Part shown: positions 44,200 to 56,928 of the stretch, piece by piece
Layout of the letters: every line of letters starts with the position of its first letter
Numbering within the stretch: position 1 is the first letter of the stretch
From: Gerris lacustris
Lineage: Eukaryota > Arthropoda > Insecta > Hemiptera > Gerridae
DNA: 64,000 nt
NCBI GenBank assembly: GCA_951217055.1
Contig: OX578284.1
Coordinates: 23,681,187 to 23,745,186 of the forward strand
Reading direction: 5' to 3'
Notes under the pieces: generated by a model
Seen by the model: the letters and a program-made list of their open reading frames with translations, nothing else
Databases searched by the model: none
Told to the model about the DNA's origin: nothing
Position numbers and translations under genes: made by a program

Positions 44200-45990
44200 T
44201 GGCAGGTATATGAGTCACTCATTAGCCACAGCTTTAATTACTATGTGGGTTGTTCATTTAGAGTTGCCGATCATGGTTATTAGAGTAATGAAGGATCATT
44301 TTTATTGTTGTTACCTTCAGCGGTTCGAAGAAAACATTAAGAAAGAAAGATAGACGCAGAAAAAAAGCCAGCCCAATCATAGCTGTGGAAGTGGAATCAC
44401 TAAAGCGAATTATAAGAAAATAAAACAATGAAATCAACAAGGAAAAAGTAAGGTATGAACACGGTGGATCGAAATGGTTAGCGTACACTTCTATCTCTTA
44501 CCTGAAACGAAGGTCATTCACTTACATATTTAGTGATGGGTTGAATTTCAGGGAAGAAAAACATGTACAATGTACATATCAAGTTGATACATGAAGTGGC
44601 TGATCCCTCAATCCCTCCTGATCTGCTTGAAACAGGATGAGTATAGGGTTTGCTCAAAGGACACACCGATCCACCTACGTACTCGTATATTCTGTGTCTT
44701 CAGATTCAAACCCCGGGAGTAGAAAAAAAATAGAGGCCTAATATTATGCAAAAGCGCGAGACCATGAACAGGGGCCAACCTAATCGACAAAAAAGGAAGG
44801 TGTACCCTCTTACTTTAATCGAGCTGATGAAGAAGCTCTATTGCGACTCCTGCTATTGGACACATCTATATAGTTGGCGAAGCAACCAATCATTTATGAA
44901 CATGGTTTTTCATTGTTGTCAAATGAATTATTGTATCGATATAATAGTTGTAATCAAGATGGACGCTATTAAATTGTATTTGCGTTGATGCAATATAATT
45001 ACAGTTTAGTTGGATAATTGTTAGGAGTTAGATTTTAATTGGTTTCGGAGTCCTATTTTCTTTAATACTTATTACAGGAAAAACTTGTAATTATTGTATC
45101 TGTGAATAATGTATATTATTTATTGTGTGTTATTAAAAGGGTTATTTATAGTTAGTTTTTAATCAGTAAATGCTTTTATTATAATTATAATCATTTTATT
45201 TAAATTATAATAGGCCAGTAAATTTATACAATCGGCCTTGCAACTAAAAGTCTTTTAGTTTTAATATTTCTATGTATTGTGAGAACATAACCTAAGCTAA
45301 TTGAAGGAAACCAATTTTTCAGGTTTCATAATAGGCTATGCGAGCTTTGTATTACCCCAATATCGGCGAAATTTTCCCTTAATATCTCCTGAAGTCAGTA
45401 TCTGTCAAAAGTTACAATTTGTTTTCCAAAGAAGATTAAATTTTTTTAAATTTGAGCACTTGCCGAGCTCCGTATGCCAAGTACATCCTGAGATGCTGCT
45501 CTTCAAAAATTGGGTTTGTTCCTAAAGTGAAAAATGTTTGTTTTAGTAATGTATTTTGTCAAATATGAAATAAAATATGAACAAATGCCAAATTGGCAAT
45601 TTTAAAACAAGTGACAATAGCCCAGAAACAAATAGTAAAAATTATACTAAAAAAACGAAATATACTCTATCAGCTCAAATATTTAAGTCCCTAAAAATTC
45701 TGAAAGTAAGAGAAATTTGTAAGCAGACTGCACTGAACCGAATTTACACTGGCATATATTCTCTTAATAAAACAGCACATGACAAAAAAATCAGGAAGAT
45801 ACAACTATCACCGTAACAACCACTTTGTGTGAAAGCTACTGCAGGACAGAGACATTATTGTACTTTACAGTGTTTCTATATAAAAGTGTTTTTATGCTTC
45901 AAAAATGATTTCTCTACAACGAACGAAATTCATAGAAATAAGGATAAAGATCCGAACTGCAAACTCTCTGTGAATTAATATTGGCGCTGT
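44200..45990. other. no recognisable gene
   Basis: Several 60-80-codon frames without known motifs (44746-44988, 45301-45525, 45577-45816). None has matching splice-linked neighbours. Possibly the body of the element bounded by direct repeat R. Confidence 0.4.
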
Positions 45991-45998
45991 TTTAGTGC

Positions 45999-46190
45999 GG
46001 CTTTAGTGGTAATATTTCTCGAAAATTATGTTATTTTGATTTCCTATCAGCACTACCTAATTAAGTAGGCGAGTCGCTGCGAAAACAATTATCATATAAA
46101 AACCCATTTACCATGTATTTACCACGTATCAAGAGGATCTCTAAGTAACACAATTGAAATGTTAAACCTTGTCAATCTTTTGGAAAACAT
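45999..46190 (+). repeat. direct repeat R, copy 2
   Basis: Same orientation as 43531-43717, about 2.46 kb away and roughly 90 percent alike by eye (TGATTTCCTATCAGCACTAC, GTAGGCGAGTCGCTGCGAAA). Could be a long-terminal-type direct repeat or a second insertion. Confidence 0.75.
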
Positions 46191-46537
46191 TGACGTTTCC
46201 GAAACTCAACGCAAACAGGACGTTATAAAACTACGGACTTTTTGAGCGTAATTTACTCTCCGTACAATAGTCTAAGAAAAAAAGAAAAATTTATTCCAAG
46301 CCGAAGGTAAAGTAATGAAGAACAAAAAAAGTATCTCATACATATGAAATCGCTCCGAGTTTAGTATAACTATATCACTTAATATAATCTTAAGTTTCTT
46401 TAGACATACCTTACCACAATAACAATTTAAAAATTATGGACATTTCAAATGATCACAATAGACTGACTTCCGCAGCACGTGGCATCCACCATCTAATAAA
46501 TCATCATTCCTAAATGTAAAATAAAGGAAAATTGTAA

Positions 46538-47113
46538 TAGTACATTACGCGTCGAGTGCGGAAATTAGCATTTTGCATGCGAGTGTGGAGTTTACACCCG
46601 AGCGACAGCGAGGGTAGTAAAGCCACACGAGCAATGCAAAATGCCGTTTTCGCACAAGTTGCGTACCGTACTTTATCTACGATTGTTAGATTTAAATAAT
46701 AAATACAGAAAAAAATAAACTTGCTGTATGTAAGTCCGTATCTCTTCTCTTGATAAAGATGGCATTAATCTTGAGTTGTATTTTTTGCCGAATTAATTAT
46801 TTGTGGAGGAGTATTATTCCCCACATTTTCGTCTAAGTCACTTGATTCACTCATTGCTTTTCACTAAAATTCGATATAAACAGTTACTTTAATAAAAGGA
46901 CAGCAAATTAGTTTTGTTAAATGTAAACAAACTCGCTAATCGTGCGTAAAGCTGAAGAATTCCTCTTCTTTACCGCGCTAGCGTGGTAAAGAAGAGGAAT
47001 TCTTCAGAACTATGAGACGCGCATGCGCAATGAATACAAGTACGTAAATAATCACTTTCTACGCATCTAAACAGAGACACATTGTTTATATTTCGTATCA
47101 ATCGTAGATAAAA
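46538..47113 (-). mobile_element. recombinase-derived non-autonomous element, copy 2
   Basis: Reverse complement of 31586-32166 with the same ends, tail and start codon (minus strand, 46854). Its hairpin is a perfect palindrome (GAATTCCTCTTCTTTACC and inverse, 46953-47006). The frame reads MSESSDLDENVGNNTPPQII NSAKNTTQD, then a stop from a small deletion. Both copies lack the same catalytic region, so they descend from one already deleted master. Confidence 0.65.
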
Positions 47114-47424
47114 TTATTATTAATAAAGGAATTTATTACCTATTTATAAAAAGTTGTTTTTAACATAGCTGACATAACCTAGGACAATGGCTGTTTCGGA
47201 ATTATTCCTCTACCAGGAAATCTTAGATGTAAGGTATCCATCATCCTCAACTTCATGCATGTTGAGTGTTGAGTGTAGGTGTCCATTGGCGTGTGGCTGG
47301 CGAGTAGAGTAAAATAATAGTATAGAGACTGGACTTGGTTTTCCTTTTGCATCCTCTATTCATTGAATTAAGTCATTGGGAATGAGGCTGAAAAACTATT
47401 TTGTAATTCCTCGTCCGATTTTTC

Positions 47425-48013
47425 CTTTCTCATATAAAGAGAAAGTGTTGATGTGATGTGCGAAAATTAGATTTAGAGATTTTGATGGTTTTACACGTCC
47501 CCTGAGTCCAAAAAAGTTGATTATATAAAAAGTCTGTCGTTTGTCGTCTGTCTGTCCAGACGCATGGAGCCTAAACTACAGGGCCGATTTTGACGAAATT
47601 TGGCATACATGTTCAGAATAATCATACCCCCAGGCGAAATCGAGAAATGAATGTTTGCCTTCAAATTTAGAAGCGCTACCCCCAACAACTCTGAAAAAAC
47701 GTGAAAAAAAAATTATTTCTCGAAAATGGTTCCGAAGGTTTTAATTAAAAAAAAATCTAATATGTAGTCCATTTAAATAACAATCTAATAATATAAGTCG
47801 TTTTCCAGCTTCAAACATAGACGGAGAGAGGGAAAACATAGATGGGTTCGATTCCCCGCCAAGGAGAAGTTATTTTTAATAATACATTATGATGAAATAA
47901 TCAATAATAATTAAATTTATCAACGACAATTAATAAATGGAAAACACTGGGCTAAGTAATTATGATTTCGTATATGAGAAAGTTTGTCTGAGTCGTCTCG
48001 GACCGATTTTTTT
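47425..48013 (-). mobile_element. T-family element, full copy
   Basis: Same ends as 37925-38520 (CTTTCTCATATAAAGAGAAA ... CGGACCGATTTTTTT). B-box GGTTCGATTCC at 47845-47855, and a GTCTGTCTGTCC tract near 47545. A short GGAAAACATA insertion separates the AGAGAG block from the B box. Confidence 0.7.
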
Positions 48014-48384
48014 GTTATATACTCACCACACACCCTCTAGCCTCTTAAAAATTTGAAGTGGATCGACTTCTACTTAATTGTCTACAGCTTTAACGAAATT
48101 GGTGATGGATTGTAATGTGACTACATTGTCCTTATGTCTGAAAGCCACTTTACCGAATTTTTATGACTATATTTACTTACGACCAGACACCAATATTTAA
48201 TTACGTTTTTAGTGCCTAAATTTCACCCAAATAAATGTTCCCTCCTCCAACCACCCTATAACGGCTAGTCCTAAAATTTTGAAAAAAGAAATAATTCATG
48301 CAAATACCTTATGATAGGGCGAATAAAATTGCCAGAAAAAAAAATTAATTTAACTTTTTGTAATTACTTATAAAAAACTTTGTA

Positions 48385-48440
48385 ACCCTTCCGGGGATTC
48401 GAACCAGGGACATCTATTATTCTACTCTCTTTACTCTACA
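48385..48440 (-). repeat. isolated B-box fragment of a tRNA-derived SINE
   Basis: Minus strand reads GATGTCCCTGGTTCGAATCC CCGGAAGG, a perfect B box and T-arm. No A box follows in the next 60 bp, so it is a SINE fragment and not a tRNA gene. Confidence 0.5.
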
Positions 48441-48449
48441 TTATTATTA

Positions 48450-49472
48450 TTTTTATTTTTTTTGGGAGGGAGGGGGTCACCCATTTATTTTTTTTTTAAT
48501 TTCAAATAGGTCTGAATGGGGAAATGATAAAATGCTGTTTCAGTATACAATAACGTATATGCCTAATAAAATAACCTGTGAAACCCTAAAAAGTACTTGA
48601 ATGCAAGAACTTCCCTGTGATTTTTCTAATATATATAAAAATAAAATATGTATTATACTCGATGAAAAATTATTGGAGACAACAATAATATTTTTATTTT
48701 AGATCCCTCCGACCGTTCTAAAAAATCTAGCAGTTTAACCAATAAATTTAAATATTCTGTCATTGTAATAAGACAATGATTAAAGAGCTGCTATAATAGC
48801 TATTAATTCAGCTTAGTTAAATTCACATCAGTTCAGTTACACTAAGTATGTATATGAAACATGTTTTTTTTGGAGTTAGTCAACAACAAATATTTTAATT
48901 TGGAGGAACTCAATTTTGTAGATTAATTATAATAAATAATTGACGAACTTTATTCCATCAATGATCACGAAGCACAAAGTGACTAGCAATTTTAGATAAT
49001 GAGATAAAATAGGCCTAAGCGGTAAATCGATCGAAGCCCCTAAATTTAAACTTTTAAAAAAAATAAAGCTTTACTCTTGGTAGAGCCAAATCTATTGTAT
49101 TTGTTGAACCTCGAATAAATTAGGTATTAATTTAAATCAATAAAATTTTTTATGAAAAGGCTAATTCCATAAAATAACATGTTAAGAGGAAAAGTGAAAG
49201 AGATTATTGATTAGGGAGTTTGCATTGGAGTTAGAATATGTTTTATTTGAGGTGGGAATTTTTAGAGAACTGTGTAGGATTTTGATATGACGTCGGAGGT
49301 CCAATGACGTCATACACCTAAAGCTTCATTTAAAATATCCATTCCAGGATACGAAACCAATGATTAGGATTTTTTTTTATCCAAACAACCTGTCCAACAG
49401 GCCAACTCAAAGTATAGTTAAAATTCAATGCTGTCGGATTTTTTTTACGTTAACTAGTGTTTCTGTCGTCTA

Positions 49473-49503
<31 letters not shown>

Positions 49504-50470
49504 GGATTTTTAACTTTTTTGTATCTTTTTTTACACTAGTGTTTTTGTTGGGATTAGGTTTACCCACCCACCGTAACCAAAACCCAAAGACTCGATAATT
49601 AAAATTTTTGGGTAAGTACTTCTTGACAAACCTAGAGATTTGCGGTTTCTGTGTTTGATCGGAAATTGGCCCAAACTGTCTAGAAAAATCCATAAAGTTA
49701 GAAAAAATGTTTTAACTCCCTTAAAAATTTGAAAATTACTACCTTAAATAGAGCTAAATTTGATTTTTTTTTTTTTTTTTTTTTTACTTTGAGCTCTTAT
49801 GGCGTCCTCAATGTTTGACTGATTTAATTTCTGTCTGGGATGCTTAAACCTCACACTAATGCTCTTTAAATCGAGTAATATTTTTTTATTAATTTGTCTC
49901 AGAACTAGAGTTACTACTACTATTATATTTTACTGGTGCAACTTCCGTATAAGAGATCGGTAATTAAATGAATGCACCAATGGTTGATGATTGTTCTATG
50001 ACTTCCCAGACTAATTAGTTTTGACTACATTTATTTCCTCATATATTATATCTTTTTTTAGCATTGTTATTTATTACTATACTACTTAGTTTCGATTAGC
50101 AATAACTATGGAGAGTTTTATATTCATAGGAACGGAATGAATGATATATAGTATATCCTGATTCATTCCTAGAAGGCTTTGGAAACAAAACTATTTAAGC
50201 ATTTCATTTAATTTCTAGGCCTACATGAAAATTAAAATTTAGAAAGAGAATACAACTTTACTTAGAAAAGAAACATTTTGCAGAAAATGAAGTATTATAA
50301 ATAAGAAAACATAGTTATTGAAGAATTTTCTAGATAGTTCATTCAATATCAATCTAGTTTAGTTCATAATGACAAGGCGAAGGACATAGATATGTTGTTT
50401 ACTAGGACGAGTTGGGCTTTAGACTAGAAGTTTAGTTATTGTTAAAACAGGAAGGAGACGATACAGTTGT
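48450..50470. other. no recognisable gene
   Basis: AT-rich with T-runs. The 49499-49693 minus frame (MDFSRQFGPISDQTQKPQIS..) has no familiar motif. Nothing supportable. Confidence 0.4.
49473..49500. repeat. poly-T tract
   Basis: 28 T residues; a second T run of about 19 lies at 49767-49785. Could be the minus-strand poly(A) of an eroded retroelement, but no coding remnant is next to it. Confidence 0.8.
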
Positions 50471-50480
50471 TGTCAATATA

Positions 50481-50702
50481 AAGAAGAGTTGAGTGAAATA
50501 TTTTGGCTCCTTTCACACTAAGAAGAGTCGAATTTCAGTTAAAATAAAGTGAAAACATGGAAAAGAAAATAGATTTACAATGTATAAAGAAGAGTTGAGC
50601 GAAATATTTAGGCTCCTTTCACACTAAGAAGAGTCGAATTTCAGTTAAAATAAAGTGAAAACATGGAAAAGAAAATAGATTTACAATGTATAAAGAAGAG
50701 TT
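50481..50702. repeat. two-copy tandem repeat, ~104 bp
   Basis: AAGAAGAGTTGAGTGAAATA..CACTAAGAAGAGTCGAATTT..GATTTACAATGTATA is repeated almost identically (second copy from about 50585), followed by a third AAGAAGAG start at which the 50703-50923 MITE is inserted. Confidence 0.8.
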
Positions 50703-50923
50703 TAAGGCGGCTTTCACACCGAAGTTGCAAGTCGCAGGTTGCATACGTCCTAGTAACACCGGATTAACTAAGGAGTTGCACATGCCACTTGCTTTCAGGA
50801 TGCACGTCGAACTTACATCTTCGGTGTGTAGGTTCGTTCAATTACCTCGACTCCTTAGATAATCCGGTGTTACTAGGACGCATGCAACCTGAGACTTGCA
50901 ACTTCGGTGTGAAAGCCGCCTTA
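50703..50923. mobile_element. 221-bp palindromic MITE, TAAGGCGGCTTTCACACCG ends
   Basis: Arms of about 80 bp: AAGGCGGCTTTCACACCGAA and inverse TTCGGTGTGAAAGCCGCCTT, pairing on through CAGGTTGCAT and CCTAGTAACACCGGATTA. TA on both sides fits a TA target duplication (Tc1/mariner-like), though the GGCGG start could also be PIF/Harbinger. Inserted within the preceding tandem repeat. Confidence 0.85.
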
Positions 50924-51384
50924 GATGTAAAAACAGAGAGAAAACGTCAGATTTTTTGTTAATGTAGTGAAGAGTTGAGCGTTTGACTAGAATTTTAGTT
51001 TAAGTGCAAACAGAGAGAAGATGCTAGATTTGCAGGTTATAAAGAAGAATAGCGCGGACTATATAGGTTTAGTTAATGTAAAGGCAGAAAGAAGATGGTA
51101 GATATATTGTTATACATATAGAAGAGTTGAGTTCTAGACTAGAATTTTAGTTAATGTGAATACGAGGAGAAGAAATATTTGTATAGTATGAGTGAACGAC
51201 CTAAGATATAGAGTTAGTGAAGATTCAAAAGTAAATCTTCATGTACGTGCTAGGGAGCACTGCAGTCTTGACCTACTCATGACTGGGGTTTAACTAAAAT
51301 AAATAAATATGAGAGCAGACAAGTTGAATATATTTGTTGTGGATACTCGTATATATAGTAAGTAGTTTGGTTCGTTTCTTTGTA

Positions 51385-51931
51385 TATGAATCTTATTGAA
51401 AGTAAGGTCTAAAGGAAAAAAATAATAGCTCACTTTTGCGATATTTCGACCCCTCTTTGGGTCATCTTCAGCCTGAAAACCACATAATATTGTCAGTAAG
51501 TTGAACTAAGCGAGAGAAAATTAAGAAACTCAACTGGGGAACTAGTCACTGGACTATACCCCACAAACGAGATATGTTATATGAAAAAAGAGCAACTTGT
51601 TGGGTTCGCTCAGTTGTTGCGTAGGGGGGTGTTTTTAGTGGATTAGAGTCCCACACTACCTTAGAGCTGGGCTCAAGGTGTCTATCGAGATTTTCACCAG
51701 CCCTAACAAAAAAAAAAAAAATCTACCTGACTAGAAGATTATATTTCATTCTATTATTGCTAAAATATCCATTTTCCTCTAACCTAGACAGCTATTGTCA
51801 ATCTGAAATAATTAATTTCTGTTACAAGGTTAGTTAGTCTATGTTTAATATAGACAAAAAGATTTAAATTATAATTGAAGCGAGCGTAAGCGAGCTTCTT
51901 ACATTCAACGAAATATGCATCTTGTCTGTCC

Positions 51932-51973
<42 letters not shown>

Positions 51974-53590
51974 GTGTAACGTTTACGTGTCCGACGATAA
52001 CTTGAGTAAAAGTTGACCGATTTAGTTGAAATTTGGTATGCATCTTCCTTTTACTAATACTCAGGCTAAGTTCGTTGGACAGCGTGATCCGTCCAAGAGT
52101 TCGCGCGCTATGCTCGCATAAACGTGAGCTTCAAATTTAAAATTGGAATTTCAGGACGGGAAAAAATTCTATCATTACCTATTCGACGAGACGAACATTT
52201 TTTTCGGGTGGTTAAGATTGTTAGAGTCGTCTTGTGTGTAGGTTAGTTTAGGAAGTAAAGCTTTGTACCGAGTTCCCCCACTCTACTCCACACTGCCCTC
52301 TTCCACTTATCTTCAACTATGACATTCATCATGATTAACAAATTTCAATAGTCAGTATTTTATTGCACGCTCGCTTCAATGATAGAGCCACGCGATGCCT
52401 AGTTTACAGAAATTACCAAAGTAATATTAAATTTCAAACATTCAACCATATACCATTTGGTAACATGCAGTGTTTTTGTGATACTAGGACAACTACACAC
52501 CAATATGCACATAATTACTTTGGTTTAATGATTTAAATTAATAAAATTTTCACAGACATGCCTTGAGAAAATGTATTGGGTGAAGTAAAATTGATTTTAA
52601 ATTTTTAATAAATTTGTTGGATTTTTAACACATATCTATGAAAAAATCCCACTTATGATATTGGAGAGTTAATTTTCCCTCTCTTTAATTTATGACATTG
52701 GAGAGTTAATTTCTCTCCAATTATGATATTAGAGAGTTAATTTTATACTTATTTATAACCATATTTTATCACATAGCTTAATTCCATCTATTTATTTTTT
52801 CATTTTTAAATATGTGAAACATATATACGGTTCAGGTTGAGGTTCTATTTGATATTAATTATTTTGTACTTACAGTTTGGGATGTATTTTTTTTTTTTAA
52901 TTCCATAGATATGCTATGATTGTCACTATTTATATATGTTTTAAAAATCCAACAAATTTATTCAAAATTTAAAATAAATTTTACTTCACCAAATACAACT
53001 TCTCAAGGCATGTCTGTGATAATTTGATTAATTTAAATCATTAACCCAGAGTAATTATGTACATATTGGTGTGTAGTTGGCCTAGTATCACAAAAACACT
53101 GCATGTTACCAAATGGTATATGGTTGAATTTTTGAAATTTAATATTACTTTGGTAATGTCTTATAATTTAAATCTTTTGTCTATATTAAACATAGACTAA
53201 CCTTATAACAGAAATGAATTATTTCAGATTGACAATAGCTGTCTAGGTTAGAGGAAATTGAATATTTTAGCAATAATAGAATGAAATAGTAATCTTCAAG
53301 TCAGGTAGATTTAAAAAGCACTTTATGTACCAATTATATTACAAAATATAGCAAATTTGTTCAACTTACTGACAATATAATAAGTGGTTTTCAGGCTGAA
53401 GATGACCGAAAGAGGGGTCGAAATATCGCAAAAGTGAGCTATTAATTTTTTCCTAAGACCTTACTTTCAATAAGATTCGTATATATGTTTTAAATATCTA
53501 CAAAGGAAAAAATAAATAGATGGAATTAAGCTATGTGATAAAATTTGGTTATAAATTAGTATAAAATTTACTTTCCAATATCATAAGTTG
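51385..53590. mobile_element. long nested inverted repeat with CTGAAGATGACC..GGTCGAAATATCGC ends
   Basis: The left arm from 51385 mirrors the right arm ending about 53480. Shared blocks include GTAAGGTCTAAAGGAAAAAA, TTGCGATATTTCGACCCCTC, the AGACAGCTATTGTCAATCTG segment, ACCATTTGGTAACATGCAGT and CATGCCTTGAGAAAATGTAT. The centre (52640-52940) has GAGAGTTAATT repeats, and 53510-53590 mirrors 52690-52810. Two later insertions sit in the left arm: about 200 bp ending in A13 (51516-51712) and element A (51874-52403). End motif is Penelope-like; no coding sequence. Confidence 0.7.
51874..52403 (-). mobile_element. dispersed element A, copy 2, inserted in an older inverted repeat
   Basis: Reverse complement of the 1721-2452 element: begins ATTGAAGCGAGCGTAAGCG, has a (CTGT)n tract at about 51926-51972, and ends GAGCCACGCGATGCCTAGT. 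The uninterrupted partner sequence near 53165-53150 shows the target before insertion, which confirms both ends. Confidence 0.8.
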
Positions 53591-54003
53591 AGAGAAATAT
53601 GGCTTCTACAGTGGCCTGAACATTAGAAATATCGCTTCTACTTATTATGATAGATTCTCAAAGCCCATTATGTATGTTCTGTTATGTTTATGAATTATTT
53701 AAAAGTAATATGAAATAGATTCATGGTTATTAACGGAAAAACCCGTATTTATAAATTATTTATATCTTTTTTATTTTTAAAGTTAATAAAATATATGTAC
53801 ATATTTTACATGAACATATTTACATACAAACAATTGATGATTTAGTTAGCTATTAAAACATAATTACGGCAATTAACCTGCGAAATGAGATAGATAAAGA
53901 TATAATGAGATTCGAGCGAACGAACAAAATACTACAATTTGTATTAATAAAAAACTGTGGATTCAAACTGTCATTCCACGTAATATAATATGTGCTTGCT
54001 TTT

Positions 54004-55245
54004 TAGGGTTTCATTGGTAAAACCAAAAAAAAAAATCGGTCCGAGACAACTCAAACAAACTTTCTCATATATGAGTTCATAATTACTTAGCCCAGTGTTT
54101 CCACTTATTAGTTTTCAAATGTACATTTAAATATTATTGAAAATTTCATCAAAATTTATCATAAAAATAACTTCTCCTCGGCGGGGAATCGAACCCGGGC
54201 TCTCTCCATCCGCGTTTTAAGCTAATTTCTCAGGAACTAGATTTTTCCCGGGAAAACGGCTTATATCGTTGGATTCGTATTCAAATGGACTACATTTTAG
54301 AATTTTTTATTCAAAATCGTCGGAACCGTTTTCGAGAAATAATTTTTTGTTAGGTTGTTTCAGAGTTTTTGGGGGGTAGCGCCCCCAAAATTAGAGCTAA
54401 AATTCATTTCTCGATTTCGCCTCGGGGTATGATTTTTCTGAACATGTATGCCAAATTTCGTCAAAATCGGCCCAGTAGTTTAGGCTCCAGGCGTCTGCAC
54501 AGAAGACAGACGACAGACAGACGACAGACAGACATTTTTTAAAAACCACTTTTTTGGACTCAGGGGACCTCAAATCGTGTAAATCCATCAAAATCTCAAA
54601 ATCGAATTTTCGCGCCATCACAATACTTTCTCTTTATATGAGAAAGTAATTATATGAGAAAGTAAAAAACCCTTATAGTTTCGTTCCTGTGTCTGTCACT
54701 CTGTACGGTCCAATAACTTTTGAATCAAAAGAGATAAATACATGAAACTTTCCGTATTAAAGATCGTGTTGGCGCACACACAGGAAAAATATAGCTAAAA
54801 TTATCAGCTGTTCAAATCCAACACTTATGGAAAGTGTTTAATTTTCCATGCCATTTTGTCAAAAAAGATCAAAATTTTACATGTCCCCCCTCCAAAAAAT
54901 ATATTTCTGCTATTACTAAAAATATAAAGAATATGCAATTGTGCGGTCTGATGGGCCAAAGAAAAAATAAGAATAGAAATTTGATCTGGTTTACTGGGAA
55001 TCCAAAATGGCGGCTAATTCCTGTAACGGGGATTTTTTTTTTTTTTTTTAATTTTGAGTGGGGTACCAAATGAAAGGTATTGAAGATTGGATTACAAAAA
55101 TATATAACACTTGTAGAAAGTGTTATATATTTTTTTATATGTTAGTGTTATATGTTTTTTTGCATGCCCTTTAGTCAAATAACATCACATTTTGCGTCCC
55201 CCCCCCCCCTTATACTAATTTCATGTTCACAATACCGTCCAGATG
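54004..55245 (+). mobile_element. element P, single-unit copy (interrupted)
   Basis: Left TIR-like start AGGGTTTCATTGGTAAAACC (54006) is split by the T-family insertion, then resumes CCCTTATAGTTTCGTTCCTG at 54670. It contains one copy (about 54830-55080) of the ~290-bp unit that is repeated at 57120-58440, and ends TTCACAATACC at 55240 without the right TIR. Confidence 0.75.
54035..54668 (+). mobile_element. T-family element nested in the 54004-55245 element
   Basis: Begins ATCGGTCCGAGACAACTC and ends TATGAGAAAGTAAAAAA. The B-box is on the minus strand (GGAATCGAACC, 54185-54195). The sequence on either side, CCAAAAAAAA and CCCTTATAGTTTCG, is contiguous in the sister element at 56935-56975, which proves the insertion and that the target was an A-run. 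Confidence 0.85.
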
Positions 55246-56373
55246 AAGCTTTGTGCTATAAACTGGTAGATTTATTTTTCGCATCTATTTATTGGTTGGT
55301 AATTAATTACCCATTGTAGATCATTGCAGACATCAAAGATGACTGAGAGACCGAAAACAGCCTCTAATAATAAAAACAATATTTGAGGAAATGTTAATTC
55401 TCTTACAATAATCAGGTTTATCCGTTTATCTTTGTCAAACTGCGAAAAATTCAACACTGGAAGGCGAATAAATTCTGGAATTAAAATCTTGAATTCTGGA
55501 ATAAATAGGATCTGGAATGATAATGGAAAGTTTTTGATCCTTTCTCTAGACCTATATATTTACAGTAAAGTGGTGATACTTTAAATATTTGGTATCTTTA
55601 AGACAACCTAAAGGAAGCCTGTCAGTTGAAAATCGATCCTCTCTAACTTAAATATCCCGATTATATATTTATTATTTTATTTATGCATTTTTTCTTTTTT
55701 TTTTAACTTTAATCTTACTCACTCAGAGAAAAATAAATCTTAGTTGTGTTGATAAGGCCTCTTATATATTTAAGTAAAGCAAAACTTAGTTAGTTCTCTC
55801 CTAGAGCGCAGCACTATCTCGAGTCATTCACAAGAAATTAGTTTTAAAAATATCACACAGATCGCAGCACATACATAGTAACTAATTATACCAAGAAAAT
55901 ATTTCTCATCTTTTGAATTAATTAGGTTGTATAAAAATAAACAATAAAGCAGTTCTGAATATAAAAAAAATAATACATTTTAATATTTTTAAACATCAAA
56001 GATTACAAATTACAAGTCCCAATAATACTTCTAAATCTAAACAAATATAAAGAGTAAATAATCAAAATCATAATATTCAAACAAAATAATATAATAGATA
56101 TTATACTTAATAAAATTTAATTATCATTTAAACGTACATTTTAAAATAATAATTTAATTAAAAAAAAAAAACACAATATATTAAAATGTTAAATAATGAT
56201 AAGGTATCTTTCATGGAAGATTTGGCATTTATTTACTTTAGCACCCCCCTTGATTCTAAATAATAGTCTGCCCTAAAGTCTCAAAGGATTGTGTGTTTGT
56301 CTTCCCAAGAGATTGAGACTCGTGGGGGCAGTTTTATAACGCAATTTTAAAATCGAGTCTTATCAAGTGTAAG

Positions 56374-56572
56374 CAGTGGCGTAGCCATTGGGGCCCCTCG
56401 CCAAAGAAAATCGACGAGCAAAAAAAAAAAAAAAACCTCTTGCATTCAGGATTGGGGCCCCCCTCGACGTTGGTACAAGGATAGTAATTCCAGTTATTTC
56501 AGGATTTGGGGGCCCCTGGCGCTGGGGGCCCCCCGCAATGCGGGCCCGCGCGGGCCCATAGTTACGCCACTG
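56374..56572. mobile_element. hAT-type MITE, 199 bp
   Basis: TIRs CAGTGGCGTAGC (left) and GTTACGCCACTG (right) enclose a G/C-rich body with GGGGCCC blocks and an A17 run. A perfect 8-bp target duplication AGTGTAAG flanks it (56366-56373 and 56573-56580). CAGTGGCGTA ends with an 8-bp TSD are a hallmark of widespread animal hAT MITEs. No coding capacity. Confidence 0.93.
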
Positions 56573-56694
56573 AGTGTAAGACTAAATCTTATACAGAAAA
56601 CAGTAGTGATGAGTTCTACAGTTTTCTTAGCGTATATTTAATATTTCTTTGTCTTAATACTTAATTAGACTAATGGATATAATCACATTTATAT

Positions 56695-56850
56695 ACACAA
56701 GAGTGATATTCTTTTGTCCTCACGTACATTGGACTAAATATCCCTTTTTCTTAATAGTAAATTTGACTAAGGAATATATACTACTTTGTATATGTTCCTT
56801 TGTCTAAATAACTATTGAGACAAAGGGATATAGGGGGTAGTATAAAAGTA
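56695..56850. repeat. GTTACTCCCC MITE, eroded copy
   Basis: Only the core is recognisable (GTGATATTCTTTTGTCC, GTACATTGGACTAAATATCC, CTTAATAGTAAATTTGAC). Both terminal repeats are gone. Confidence 0.5.
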
Positions 56851-56928
56851 CCGAGGATTAAAAAGTCAATCACGAGTGCAAACAAATTTTTGAAACACTA
56901 TGAGTCCTTCCTTGGTAAATACAGCTTT

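Noticed and set aside
45577..45816. 79-codon lysine-rich frame as a gene
   Set aside because: No motif, no splice context and composition expected from AT-rich noncoding DNA; kept only as unexplained sequence.
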